The notes: generated from the sequence alone by a model not told the origin. Shown: positions 54,074-62,254, counted from the stretch's first letter. The stretch: DNA of 64,000 nt from Secundilactobacillus silagei JCM 19001 (GCF_002217945.1 NZ_BCMG01000002.1:1-64000), one strand, 5' to 3'. Translations and numbers: made by a program.

Positions 54074-54170
54074 AGCAGGCAAGGACTTGCACCTAAGTCA
54101 CTTTCGGTTAAAATCCAAGTTCGGGATTTTCACCAAAAGCGACTTAGGCTCCAGTCCTTAACCGCCTGCT
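54074..54170. repeat. Palindromic element unit 4
   Basis: 97 nt. AGCAGGC/GCCTGCT, AAGGACT/AGTCCTT, CCTAAGTC/GACTTAGG, GGT/ACC and AAAATCC/GGATTTT. Every stem differs from unit 3 on both arms. Flanked by CCGAAACGTGTT and TCCACACTCT. Confidence 0.9.
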
Positions 54171-54209
54171 TCCACACTCTTTGCTTTTTACATAGCCGAA
54201 ACGTGTTCC

Positions 54210-54306
54210 GGTGGGCAGAGACTTGTGCGTAAGCCACTTTTGGTACAAATCCAAGATCGGGATTTCCACCAAAAGTAACTTACGCTTCAGTCTCTAACCG
54301 CCCACC
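54210..54306. repeat. Palindromic element unit 5
   Basis: 97 nt. GGTGGGC/GCCCACC, AGAGACT/AGTCTCT, GCGTAAG/CTTACGC, ACTTTTGGT/ACCAAAAGT and AAATCC/GGATTT. Its closest relative is unit 6, 7.5 kb away. Confidence 0.9.
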
Positions 54307-54314
54307 TCCACACT

Positions 54315-56450
54315 CTATAATCTTGACTTATCCATATCACTCTCCATCCGATAAACGAGTTTCTCAAACACCCGCCGCAGTGGCATGATGATCGTGAATA
54401 CCAGAACGAAGACGAAGAGAATCAAGACATCGTGGCCGATTACCGACCAATTTGGCGTGGTCATGACCTCCCTGAAGAGTTGCATCGCGTACGTGAACGG
54501 CATGAACGGTGCCAACGCGGCCAAATCTTTTGGCACAACCTCCAGGGGATAGACCCCACCTGTTCCGAACAATTGGACCAGCATCATCAGCACGATGACC
54601 ACCTTGCCGGCATTCCCCAGCATGAAGACCAGGTTGAACATGATGATGGCAAACGTGAAGCTCGCCGCGTAAAACGCCAGCAAAAACAGTATCCAGTGCA
54701 CCGGCCTGATCCCCAGCACGATTTCACCTAGAAAGGCAATCGTTGCCTGGGAGAAGCCCATTGCCAGATACAGCGGTAATTTACCGAAGTAGGACTGCAT
54801 ATGGTTCGGACGGTGCAGCCCGTTCTTCTCGTCCGGCAAGATGTACTCCCACGCCAGGATGGTCGACATCAGCAGCATCCCGACCCACAGCGCCAGTACC
54901 GTGTAGAACGGCGTGACTTGCCAGCCAAAGGTCTTCATCGGATAAATTTCTTTGGTCTGCAGCTTGATGGGCGCTGACAGGATCGACGACAGGCTGGGAT
55001 CAGTGCCTAACAGCTTGATCAGACTATCCAGATTCTTGCTGTTTAAGAAGCTGACCTGCTTATTTAGCGTCTGCAGCGTGCCCTTGATCTTCCCCAGCCG
55101 GGAGTTGATGTCGCTGGTCTGCGAAGCCGTGATCGAACCGGCATCCGCCATTGCCCGCAGCTCTGGGATCACTGAGCGCATCGACTGGACCACGGAACTG
55201 TTGCCGTTCAGGTTAGCGTTCAGTGTGTTGTTCAGACTATTCAACGCCGGACTGGTCGTTGAATTGAAATTGGTGTAGGCGGTATCCAGCGCGGTGTTCA
55301 ACGTATTGGAAGCTGCCTGCAGTTCTTTGATCAGCGACTGCTGCTTACTGGTCGAATGGGCGCCACGGAGCTGCGTCACCAGCGACTTCTGCCGGTTAAC
55401 ACTTTGCTTAGCCTTGGCCACCGAGCTGATCAGGGCGCTGGTGCGGTTATTGGGTACGAAGTTGTTAATGATATCCAGCATCCGCAGGGTATCGCTCAAT
55501 GAATCGTTGATCCCGTTTAACAGCGAAGTCGCGGAACTAGCGGTACTCTTCAGCGTGGTGTCGGAAACGTGGCCCGACGGCAGACCGTTGAAGTTATTTT
55601 GCAGGCGCGTGCCCTGGGTCTGCAGCGAATTGATACCGCGGCCTAAATTAGACTGCAGCGATTGGTTCAGCTGCTGGGTCGCGTTATTTAACGATTTCGT
55701 ATTGTTGACCACCGCCTGCAGGTCATCGATTTGCGCGGAGATCTTGGGCAGGTCAGACTTCATGGTCTGTAAAGCTGCCCGCGTCTGCTGGTTCGTCTGG
55801 TTCACGTCATTCAAGGTGTTTTCGGTTTTATTGATCGTCCCGATGGCGTCGGTCAGAGACGAGCGCACCTGCAGAATCTCCGGCTTCTTGGTCGCGATAG
55901 TCGCGCCAGCCTTATTGGCCGCTTGGAGGGCTTCCTTACTGGCGGTTTTGATGAAGCTCTGGCGGATGTTGTCGGTTAGGCTGTCCCGCGCCTGACCAAT
56001 AATTTTAGTGGCCGCCGGGTTCAGCTTTTCGTTTGATTTATATATGATGGTGGGCTTTTGCGGGTCGGCGGTGGTAAACGTGGCGAGCTTGGTCGAGAAA
56101 TCGTCAGGAATCTCGATCATGGCGTAGTATTTACCATTATCCAGACCGTTATTGGCGGACCAGTCATTGGTGAAGACCCAGTGGATCGCGTGATTTTTAT
56201 GCAGCTGTTTAACAACTTGGTCACCCACGTTAAACGGCTTGCTATTCAGCGAGCCCCCCTCATCGCTGTTGACCACCGCAATCTTGAGCCGGCTGGTATG
56301 TGACGGCGAATAGGGGTTCCAGGACACCTGAATGTTCAAAACGGCGTAGAGCATCGGAATGAGGGCAAATGCCAGCAGGGTCACCCAAATTGAGCGGGTA
56401 TGAAAGATGTTATAAAAATCTTTTTTAATGAGTTTGAAAACGTTGTGCAT
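54315..56450 (-). CDS. YhgE/Pip-family membrane protein A
   Basis: A 711-residue protein of the YhgE/Pip (phage infection protein) family, related to the EsaA-type proteins of type VII secretion. One N-terminal helix (about 18-40, followed by NIQVSWNPYSPSHTSRLKIAV) and five or six C-terminal helices (about 500-700) bracket a large extracellular part rich in coiled-coil, Ser/Asn/Thr segments (about 190-480). The membrane part resembles ABC-2 permeases, but no ATPase is encoded here. Family members act in cell envelope processes or as phage receptors. It has a partner at 57570 transcribed the other way, with a secreted protein gene between. Confidence 0.88.
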   Translation of the reverse strand: MHNVFKLIKKDFYNIFHTRSIWVTLLAFALIPMLYAVLNIQVSWNPYSPSHTSRLKIAVVNSDEGGSLNSKPFNVGDQVVKQLHKNHAIHWVFTNDWSANNGLDNGKYYAMIEIPDDFSTKLATFTTADPQKPTIIYKSNEKLNPAATKIIGQARDSLTDNIRQSFIKTASKEALQAANKAGATIATKKPEILQVRSSLTDAIGTINKTENTLNDVNQTNQQTRAALQTMKSDLPKISAQIDDLQAVVNNTKSLNNATQQLNQSLQSNLGRGINSLQTQGTRLQNNFNGLPSGHVSDTTLKSTASSATSLLNGINDSLSDTLRMLDIINNFVPNNRTSALISSVAKAKQSVNRQKSLVTQLRGAHSTSKQQSLIKELQAASNTLNTALDTAYTNFNSTTSPALNSLNNTLNANLNGNSSVVQSMRSVIPELRAMADAGSITASQTSDINSRLGKIKGTLQTLNKQVSFLNSKNLDSLIKLLGTDPSLSSILSAPIKLQTKEIYPMKTFGWQVTPFYTVLALWVGMLLMSTILAWEYILPDEKNGLHRPNHMQSYFGKLPLYLAMGFSQATIAFLGEIVLGIRPVHWILFLLAFYAASFTFAIIMFNLVFMLGNAGKVVIVLMMLVQLFGTGGVYPLEVVPKDLAALAPFMPFTYAMQLFREVMTTPNWSVIGHDVLILFVFVLVFTIIMPLRRVFEKLVYRMESDMDKSRL

Positions 56451-56540
56451 ATGTCGCCCTCCGGTAATCAGTACAATTTATCAACAAGCTAATGTGCTTA
56501 TATTATATCCCTTAACCCTATTTCGGCAAGGCACATAAGA

Positions 56541-56575
56541 AGACTCTGATGCTGTAAAATAACACATCAGAGTCT
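56541..56575 (-). terminator. Hairpin after secreted protein gene
   Basis: AGACTCTGATG / CATCAGAGTCT, 11-bp perfect stem just past the stop of the reverse-strand secreted protein gene; the T-run is weak. Confidence 0.6.
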
Positions 56576-56584
56576 CGTTTGGTG

Positions 56585-57268
56585 TTACTTAGTATTCGTG
56601 AGCGCGCGTAGCACGTCGGTAACCAATGGCAGTAGGTTCGTTTGCTTAGCAGTCGCATCATTGATAAGTTTTGCAGTGTTATATAAATTATTGATACTGT
56701 TAGAAACGCTGCTTTGAACCAGTGAAATGATCTGGCCGATCTTAGCGAAATCTGCGCTGCCTCGATTCAAACCGTCTCGTAAGGTTGTTAATCCGTTGAT
56801 CAACGTTGGCAGCGTGGTATTGCTGTTGACCGTCTTCAGCAGGGAAACGATTTGGTTATGGGTCTTAGTGGAGGTGGAATCGATCAGGTTCACCAGCTCG
56901 TTTAACTGACTGAGCTGCTTTTGCGTGTTGATGAGCCGAACGAGGTGACCGCGCCAGATCCAGCCTTTGACCTTGCCGTTACCGTTTTTGACGTAGTAGT
57001 AAACGGCTTTATTACCGTTAGCTTTGCGGACGGTATCGGACTTATAGGTGTAGAATACCGTAAACGGATAATTATCCGCGTTGTGGGCCTTCTTTTTCAA
57101 ACTCGTGCTGGAGTAGAGGTAGCCGCTCACCGCATGGTACGGTTTCTTGGAAATGTGGCGTGATGAGACCACTTTAGCGCCCTTGGATTTCGCAGCAGCC
57201 GGTGTGCTGACACCGAACGCTGTAAATAGACCGGCGAATAGGGTGAGGATCAAAAAACTTTTCTTCAT
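56585..57268 (-). CDS. Secreted protein with SH3-like/SLAP-like N-terminal domain
   Basis: A 227-residue exported protein. The signal peptide (about 1-27) ends VSTPAAAKSK. Residues about 40-110 (YHAVSGYLYSSTSL, KAVYYYVKNGNGKVKGWIWRGHL) look like the SH3-like or GW/SLAP cell-wall-binding modules of lactobacilli. The rest (about 112-227) is a regular helical, Asn/Leu/Thr-rich region without a known family. It lies between two YhgE/Pip genes and could be handled or exported by them. The gene has AAAGGAG before its ATG. Function unknown. Confidence 0.7.
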   Translation of the reverse strand: MKKSFLILTLFAGLFTAFGVSTPAAAKSKGAKVVSSRHISKKPYHAVSGYLYSSTSLKKKAHNADNYPFTVFYTYKSDTVRKANGNKAVYYYVKNGNGKVKGWIWRGHLVRLINTQKQLSQLNELVNLIDSTSTKTHNQIVSLLKTVNSNTTLPTLINGLTTLRDGLNRGSADFAKIGQIISLVQSSVSNSINNLYNTAKLINDATAKQTNLLPLVTDVLRALTNTK

Positions 57269-57569
57269 TAGATAAACTCCTTTGTTTAATTTGAAAATAG
57301 TATAACATCAAATGCAGATAATTCCTGTAACTTCAGTGTAACAACTACTTGAAAAGTCAACAAGATTTTCAGCCTGCTGGTTTACTTGTCGCTTATTCTT
57401 CTATATTTTAGTACAATTTAACGGAGAATGTATTGTTTCTTAAATTTGCAGGTGTGTTCAGTATCGTCTCACTAATGCTTGAATTTCGGCAGTGTGTCCC
57501 CTAAAATATTAACCAGTATGCAAACTTGGTCCATTTGACCGAAACGGATTTAACAAAAGGATGGTTGAA
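57269..57569. other. Divergent intergenic region
   Basis: About 300 bp between the secreted protein gene (reverse) and YhgE/Pip protein B (forward). It must hold both promoters; I see no clear -35/-10 pair, operator or repeat. Confidence 0.4.
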
Positions 57570-59735
57570 ATGGAAAACATCAAAGCAATCTATCAACGTG
57601 ATCTAAAGGCGATGATCTCGTCACCATTCGTGATGATCACGATTCTGGCACTGTGTATCGTGCCCAGCCTTTACACGCTGATCAACGTCCGGGCGCTCTG
57701 GAACCCGTATGACGTGTCTGAAATTAAAAATATTCCGGTGGCGGTCGTGAACCACGACACTGGCGCTAAGCTGGCGGGCAAGCAGCTTAACGTGGGCGAT
57801 ACCGTGGTGCAGACGTTAAAGAAGGACCACCAGCTCAACTGGCAGTTTGCCTCGGCGGATAAGGCGGACACCAAGTTAAAAGAGGGCAGCTACTACGCGG
57901 AAATTGTGATCCCCAGCAACTTTTCCAAGTCACTGTCCAGTATTGCCGGTGATAATCCGCATAAGGCGCGAATCATCTATAAGGCCAATTCCCGGGACAG
58001 TCCCATGGGCGGCAAGATCACTGAAACCGCGGCGAAAACGCTGGTCAATCAGGTCCAGACCAACTTTTTGGAGACCGTCAACACGACGCTGTTTTCTCAG
58101 CTCAACGTGTTGGGCAATAAGGCCAAGAGCCAGCAGGGGCAGATTCTAGAACTCAAGGACTGGATCATCGGTCTCAGCGACTCCATGGATCTTGCCACCG
58201 GGGCGCTGGGTGAAATCAACCACACGTCGACGAACATGCAGGCGATCTTGACGGGGCTAAAACCAGTCATGTCCGCGTCGCAAAACGTGGACGTGCTGCA
58301 GCAGAGCAATGCCGCGACGGTGGATTCTTTGCACAGCGTTCAGGGTTCGGTCAATAAGGCCTTCAGTAGCCTTGAAACCAATTTGAACAGCGCGACCGCC
58401 AGCGCTAACCGCCTGAACAGTATCGTCAAACGACTCAACAGTTCGGCCAGTTCCACGAACCGCAGTGCCGTTAACGACATGCTGAACCAGGCCATTTCGC
58501 AGGTGAACTTGTTGAAGGGGCAGATCACACCGCTGCAGTCCTTCTTAAAGAGCGTTAATGGGCAATCCCATTTATCAGCCATTAGCGGGTTAAACGATAC
58601 CTTGGGCAACGCGGTGTCACTGCTGAACGCTGAAAAGGCGCAGCTCCGGTCGCTTAAATCATCGTTGAACACCAACGGCCGGCTGACGTCGGGTGAAATT
58701 GCCAGCGCGGCCAATAACGCGCACCGCATTACCGTGAACATGAACTCCGCTTTGAGCCAGTATGACCGCTCCGTGAAGACCCATTTGGACGGTATCAGCG
58801 GCAACTTGCTTTCAGCGGTGTCGAAATCACGGTCGATCATCGGTGAACTGAAGCAGGCTAAGGGCATTAATGAAGATTATCTGGATAACGCCATTAAGGG
58901 CAACCAGCTGATCTCGCAATCCAGTTCTAATCTGGAATCTAAGTTGACCAGCTATCAAGATGATGTTAAAAACATCTCCAATCAACTGAAACTGACCAGC
59001 GATAGTGACATTGTCAGCATCATCACGGTCCTGCAGAACAATCCCAAGACCATGGGGCAGACGTTAGTGTCACTCTTTAACGTCAAGGACGAAAGCATCT
59101 ACAAAGTGGGCACCTTTGGGGCAGCCTTCCTGCCAACCTACATCACGCTGTCGATCTGGATCGGCTGCACCATGCTGGTCATGATCTTGCACACCACGAT
59201 TCCGCGCGAGCAGCGCCGGTTCCACAACATGACCGTTCACGAAGAATTCTGCGGTAAAATGCTGACCTTTGGGACGCTCTCGTTGATCCAGACGATGATC
59301 ATCATTTTCAGTTCAATCATATTCCTGCGCGTCCAGGTGGAAAGCGTCTTTATCATGCTGCTTTTCGGGGTGCTGTCTTCGATGCTCTTCACGGCTATCA
59401 TCTACGGCCTCGCCGCGACCTTTGGCAACCTTGGGAAAGCCGTCGTCATCTTCCTGGTGGCACTGCAACTGGCGGGTTCCGGGGCGCTGTATCCCGTTCA
59501 GCTCGATCCAGCGTTCTACCGCATGGCCTACCACATTGCGCCATTTGCCTATAGCGTTGGCGGCTTCCGTGAAGCAGTCGGCGGGCCGAATATGCAGTCG
59601 GTCTTTATCGACGCCATCGTCCTGATTATGATGTTTATCGGCGCCTTCCTGCTAGGCTTCTTCCTGAAAATTAAAGCACAGAACTTTACTCGCCGTATCC
59701 TGTCAGACTTTAGTCGGACTGGGATTGGGCAGTAA
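57570..59735 (+). CDS. YhgE/Pip-family membrane protein B
   Basis: A 721-residue YhgE/Pip protein, homologous in plan to protein A at 54315. N-terminal helix about 20-40, then VRALWNPYDVSEIKNIPVAV, with the WNPY motif the two proteins share, a long Ser/Asn/Leu coiled extracellular region (about 180-500) and a C-terminal membrane domain of five or six helices. The ATG at 57570 follows AAAGGA by 8 bp; the ATG at 57561 overlaps that site. The two Pip proteins differ enough in their outer part to be distinct subunits, and a heterodimer is possible. A terminator follows. Confidence 0.88.
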   Translation: MENIKAIYQRDLKAMISSPFVMITILALCIVPSLYTLINVRALWNPYDVSEIKNIPVAVVNHDTGAKLAGKQLNVGDTVVQTLKKDHQLNWQFASADKADTKLKEGSYYAEIVIPSNFSKSLSSIAGDNPHKARIIYKANSRDSPMGGKITETAAKTLVNQVQTNFLETVNTTLFSQLNVLGNKAKSQQGQILELKDWIIGLSDSMDLATGALGEINHTSTNMQAILTGLKPVMSASQNVDVLQQSNAATVDSLHSVQGSVNKAFSSLETNLNSATASANRLNSIVKRLNSSASSTNRSAVNDMLNQAISQVNLLKGQITPLQSFLKSVNGQSHLSAISGLNDTLGNAVSLLNAEKAQLRSLKSSLNTNGRLTSGEIASAANNAHRITVNMNSALSQYDRSVKTHLDGISGNLLSAVSKSRSIIGELKQAKGINEDYLDNAIKGNQLISQSSSNLESKLTSYQDDVKNISNQLKLTSDSDIVSIITVLQNNPKTMGQTLVSLFNVKDESIYKVGTFGAAFLPTYITLSIWIGCTMLVMILHTTIPREQRRFHNMTVHEEFCGKMLTFGTLSLIQTMIIIFSSIIFLRVQVESVFIMLLFGVLSSMLFTAIIYGLAATFGNLGKAVVIFLVALQLAGSGALYPVQLDPAFYRMAYHIAPFAYSVGGFREAVGGPNMQSVFIDAIVLIMMFIGAFLLGFFLKIKAQNFTRRILSDFSRTGIGQ

Positions 59736-59742
59736 CTATCTT

Positions 59743-59783
59743 AAATGAGTCTCAGGGTGATTTTTCCCTGAGACTCATTTTTT
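59743..59783 (+). terminator. Intrinsic terminator
   Basis: AATGAGTCTCAGGG / CCCTGAGACTCATTTTTT stem. Confidence 0.92.
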
Positions 59784-59790
59784 GCCGCCT

Positions 59791-59962
59791 CCGGCCGCCC
59801 GCTGGTTGGACTACTGTGGGGGCCGGTGAAAGCCTGAGAAGCGGTCTTTCACCTCGCAGCCAAGCCACGCCAAATTCGCGCGTCTTGCCTGTCGCCCCGT
59901 GCTGTAAGGGCTAAAGCCCTAACAGCACCCTCACAGTTGCCCAACCAGCCGGCGACCTCCGG
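59791..59962. repeat. Second cloverleaf-like structured element
   Basis: The outer stem CCGCTGGTTGG / CCAACCAGCCGG is extended by ACTGTGGGGG/CCCTCACAGT. Inside are GGTGAAAG/CTTTCACC, a loosely paired CGCAGCCAAGCCACGC arm, and GTGCTGTaAGGGCT/AGCCCTaACAGCAC, which is perfect. The plan (outer stem and three arms) resembles the element at 50767-50921 but the sequence does not. Confidence 0.8.
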
Positions 59963-60000
59963 CTACATTGTTGTGTCATGCGTCATCAAAAATAGATTGC

Positions 60001-60048
60001 AAAATGGTCCTCGAGTGGCGCGTTGATGCGCTTCTCGAGGACCATTTT
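60001..60048. terminator. Terminator of hicD-like gene
   Basis: AAAATGGTCCTCGAG / CTCGAGGACCATTTT with an inner GCGC..GCGC arm; works on either strand. Confidence 0.85.
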
Positions 60049-60072
60049 GACTTTTACGATTAAATTGAGCGG

Positions 60073-61008
60073 TTAAACTTCTTGTTTCACAGCAGGTAGC
60101 GTTTCAAACTTTTCTCGGATGAAGCCGGCTGATTGGGCTAACTTTTGTTCTTCTTCATCGGTGATTGGCAGGCGGAGGGCTTCTACGACCCCGTCCTTGC
60201 CGATGATGGCTGGGTGGCCGACGTAGGTGTTGTACTTGTCGCTGTAGCACGAGCATGGGCAAGCTAAGTTGGCATCGTCTAGGACGGCGCGGCTTAATTT
60301 TACCGCGCAGGTAGCAATCGCATAGCTGGTATAACCTTTGCCGGAATGGACGGCCCAGCCGCCACCACGGGCTTGAGATTCCAAGTCTTCTAGGTCGAGG
60401 TTTTGCTCTTCGGCTAACTGTTCGATGGGGAGACCGTTAACTGAAACGGTGGACCAAGCAACGAATTGTGATTCACCGTGTTCGCCTAAGGTGTAGCCGG
60501 TGACGTTTTTGGCATCAACATTGAAGTTCTCGCCAACCACCTTTTGCATTCTGGCGGTATCCAGGAAGGTACCAGTACCAAGTACGCGGTTTTCGGGTAG
60601 GCCAGTGGCTTGCTGCAAGTAGTAAGTGATGCAGTCACAAGGGTTCATGACGTCGATTAAGACACCATTGAAGCCGGACGCCTTGATTTTTGGCGCGATA
60701 TCTTGCACGATCTCTCTGGTGTATTCAAATTCTGCCCAGCGGTTACCACTGGCATGGTCTAAGGCGTGGATGTTGCCGGAGGTCACGAATAAGATGTCCG
60801 TATCTGCTAACTGTGAATAGTCGTTGATCCGGATCGTAGTATGTGAATCCAAACGAGCCTGTGAATCTTGGAGGTCCAACTGTTCAGCACGGGCCTTTTT
60901 CTCATTTTTATCGATCAGGGTTAATTCATCAGCGATTCCTTGACAAACCAGTGTATAAGCGACAGTAGCACCAACGTGGCCAACCCCGATAATTGCGTAT
61001 TTTCTCAT
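60073..61008 (-). CDS. L-2-hydroxyisocaproate dehydrogenase-like
   Basis: A 311-residue NAD-dependent enzyme of the lactate/malate dehydrogenase family. The pattern LGTGTFLDTARMQ and GEHGESQFVAWSTV (catalytic Asp150, His177; Arg153) and the style of the whole chain point to L-hydroxyisocaproate dehydrogenase, which reduces branched 2-oxo acids, rather than L-lactate dehydrogenase. Unusual are seven cysteines: Cys22, Cys124 and Cys126 in NPCDCIT (usually NPVDVIT, near the active site), Cys234, and ACPCSC at 249-254. The reverse-strand promoter is TTGACA-17-TATCTT. Single gene with its own terminator. Confidence 0.82.
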   Translation of the reverse strand: MRKYAIIGVGHVGATVAYTLVCQGIADELTLIDKNEKKARAEQLDLQDSQARLDSHTTIRINDYSQLADTDILFVTSGNIHALDHASGNRWAEFEYTREIVQDIAPKIKASGFNGVLIDVMNPCDCITYYLQQATGLPENRVLGTGTFLDTARMQKVVGENFNVDAKNVTGYTLGEHGESQFVAWSTVSVNGLPIEQLAEEQNLDLEDLESQARGGGWAVHSGKGYTSYAIATCAVKLSRAVLDDANLACPCSCYSDKYNTYVGHPAIIGKDGVVEALRLPITDEEEQKLAQSAGFIREKFETLPAVKQEV

Positions 61009-61055
61009 ATGTATTGCCTTCTTCTAATTAAATTTTAATATGTGTTGATGGCATA

Positions 61056-61084
61056 AAGATACCAGTCAGTCGTTGCGTTGTCAA
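61056..61084 (-). promoter_or_regulatory. Promoter of hicD-like gene
   Basis: On the reverse strand TTGACA (61084-61079) and TATCTT (61061-61056), spacing 17. Confidence 0.6.
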
Positions 61085-61182
61085 CATGGCATTCATGAAT
61101 ATTGGATATTAACTGTGCCATTATTTAGAGACGGCAAGGGATTAGCCGGCCAAATTAATTTTGAAACTATATTTGAGTGCAC

Positions 61183-61216
61183 AAAAAAACCGCATGATCA
61201 TAAAGATCATACGGCT
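61183..61216 (-). terminator. Terminator of tRNA-His
   Basis: Reverse-strand stem AAGCCGTATGATC / GATCATGCGGTT followed by TTTTTTT. Confidence 0.85.
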
Positions 61217-61226
61217 TACATATTAG

Positions 61227-61302
61227 GGCGGTATGTGGGGTTCGAACCCACGCGTGCCGGAACCACGATCCGGTGTGTTAACCAAGCTTCACCAATACCG
61301 CC
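61227..61302 (-). tRNA. tRNA-His (GTG)
   Basis: Read on the reverse strand: the acceptor GCGGTAT/ATACCGC is preceded by G-1 and followed by C73, the pair that identifies tRNA-His. D arm GGTGAAGCTTGGTTAAC, anticodon stem-loop CCGGA-TCGTGGT-TCCGG with anticodon GTG, and T arm GTGGGTTCGAACCCCAC are all intact. CCA is not encoded. A TTCAAC-16-TATGAT promoter lies at 61345-61318. Confidence 0.95.
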
Positions 61303-61358
61303 ATCACAACAATAAACATCATACCATAGATTGAGTGGAGTTGAAAAGCTAAATTTAA

Positions 61359-61628
61359 TTATTTTGCAGATTCATCGTCAGTTTTTTCATCATCGCCGTT
61401 TTGAATCATCCGCAGTGCCCGCTGATATTCGTTCAACGACTGGGTAAATGGTTCCCAGAATTGCGGGGTGACGGTGCCGGCTTTGCGTAGCTCAACTCCC
61501 ATTGCCGTTGGGACCCAATCGACCTCATCGCCTTCTTTGAGTTCCAGCTGTTTCACAAATTCATCCGGTAGTTTCAAAAACAGCTCACCATTTTCATTTC
61601 GTTGAATCTGATTTGATTGCGCGTCCAT
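61359..61628 (-). CDS. SpoVT/AbrB-like DNA-binding protein
   Basis: An 89-residue protein with an AbrB/MazE swapped-hairpin barrel at about 9-52: GELFLKLPDEFVKQLELKEG and DEVDWVPTAMGVELRKA. The charged C-terminal tail could bind a partner, as in MazE-type antitoxins, but no toxin gene lies next to it, so it may be a lone regulator. Start at 61628 after AAGGGG; the longer frame from 61676 lacks a ribosome site. Confidence 0.75.
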   Translation of the reverse strand: MDAQSNQIQRNENGELFLKLPDEFVKQLELKEGDEVDWVPTAMGVELRKAGTVTPQFWEPFTQSLNEYQRALRMIQNGDDEKTDDESAK

Positions 61629-61747
61629 TATGCCAGCCCCTTTCTCATCACAGATTTTAAATTCATTATACGGCAAAATGGGGGTGGTGGGTATTAGTTG
61701 ATTTAAATTGTTTTGAGTGGGGAGGTTATATGGCTGAAACGTGCTCC

Positions 61748-61844
61748 GGTGGGCAGAGACTTGTGCATAAGTTACTTTTGGTACAAATCCAAAATCGGGA
61801 TTTCCACCAAAAGTAACTTATGCGTCAGTCTCTAACCGCCCACC
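61748..61844. repeat. Palindromic element unit 6
   Basis: 97 nt. GGTGGGC/GCCCACC, AGAGACT/AGTCTCT and GCATAAGTTACTTTTGGT / ACCAAAAGTAACTTATGC, fully paired. Near-identical to unit 5, in which GCGTAAG/CTTACGC replaces GCATAAG/CTTATGC: one base pair changed on both arms. Confidence 0.92.
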
Positions 61845-61877
61845 TCCACACTCTATTTACATGGCCTAAACGTGTTC

Positions 61878-61976
61878 GGACAAGCAGAGAGCTGTGCGTA
61901 AGAGCCTTAAGCCAAAATTCCAAGTTCGGGAATTTCCGCTTAAGGCTCTTACGCGTCGCTCTCTAACCGCTTGTCC
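61878..61976. repeat. Palindromic element unit 7
   Basis: 99 nt. GGACAAGC/GCTTGTCC, AGAGAGC/GCTCTCT, GCGTAAGAGCCTTAAGC/GCTTAAGGCTCTTACGC and AATTCC/GGAATT, where other units have AAATCC/GGATTT. Preceded by CTAAACGTGTT. Confidence 0.92.
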
Positions 61977-62074
61977 TCACACTCTCTAAAGTGTTACACT
62001 ACGACTATCCTGAAAGTGATCGAGTACGAAATCGAGTTGTGGAACTTCCTTGAGTTAAGAAGGGGGCAATGGTC

Positions 62075-62251
62075 GTGGCTAAACGCTACGTAATTACCAA
62101 GCCAGACGAGCACATTGTACACCGGACGGATAGCCTACAAACGGTTACCCAAATTACTAAGCGTCCTAAATGGGTCGTGGAACAGTATGTAAATAGTGAC
62201 AAGTTGCTTGATGGCTGGAAAATAGTCGATCAAAATCGAGCGGCAAGTTAA
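62075..62251 (+). CDS. Small basic hypothetical protein
   Basis: A 58-residue protein, unrecognised. The GTG at 62075 is 8 bp after AAGGGGG, while the ATG at 62069 is only 2 bp from it, so GTG is preferred. The sequence (TDSLQTVTQITKRPKWVVEQ, then WKIVDQNR) could form a helix-turn-helix of about 25 residues, but that is a guess. It ends with a clear terminator and is probably monocistronic. Confidence 0.6.
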   Translation: MAKRYVITKPDEHIVHRTDSLQTVTQITKRPKWVVEQYVNSDKLLDGWKIVDQNRAAS

Positions 62252-62254
62252 GAG

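Larger units (their letters stand above)
53743..54314. other. Gap holding three tandem palindromic units
   Basis: After the promoter area of the SDR-like gene come a stem AAACCCCGACAAT/ATTGTCGGGTTT (53855-53899) and then three palindromic elements with a period of 135-136 bp. No protein gene is seen. The reverse-strand YhgE/Pip gene ends just before the third unit. Confidence 0.7.
59784..60072. other. Gap with cloverleaf-like element and terminator
   Basis: Holds the structured element at 59791-59962 and the terminator at 60001-60048. No protein gene. Confidence 0.6.
61629..62074. other. Gap with two palindromic units
   Basis: Contains units 6 and 7 in tandem (130-bp period) and the promoter area of the small protein at 62075. 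No other gene is visible. Confidence 0.6.

Noticed and set aside
61073-61315. Forward frame of 80 codons
   Set aside because: It crosses the tRNA-His gene and its terminator on the opposite strand.
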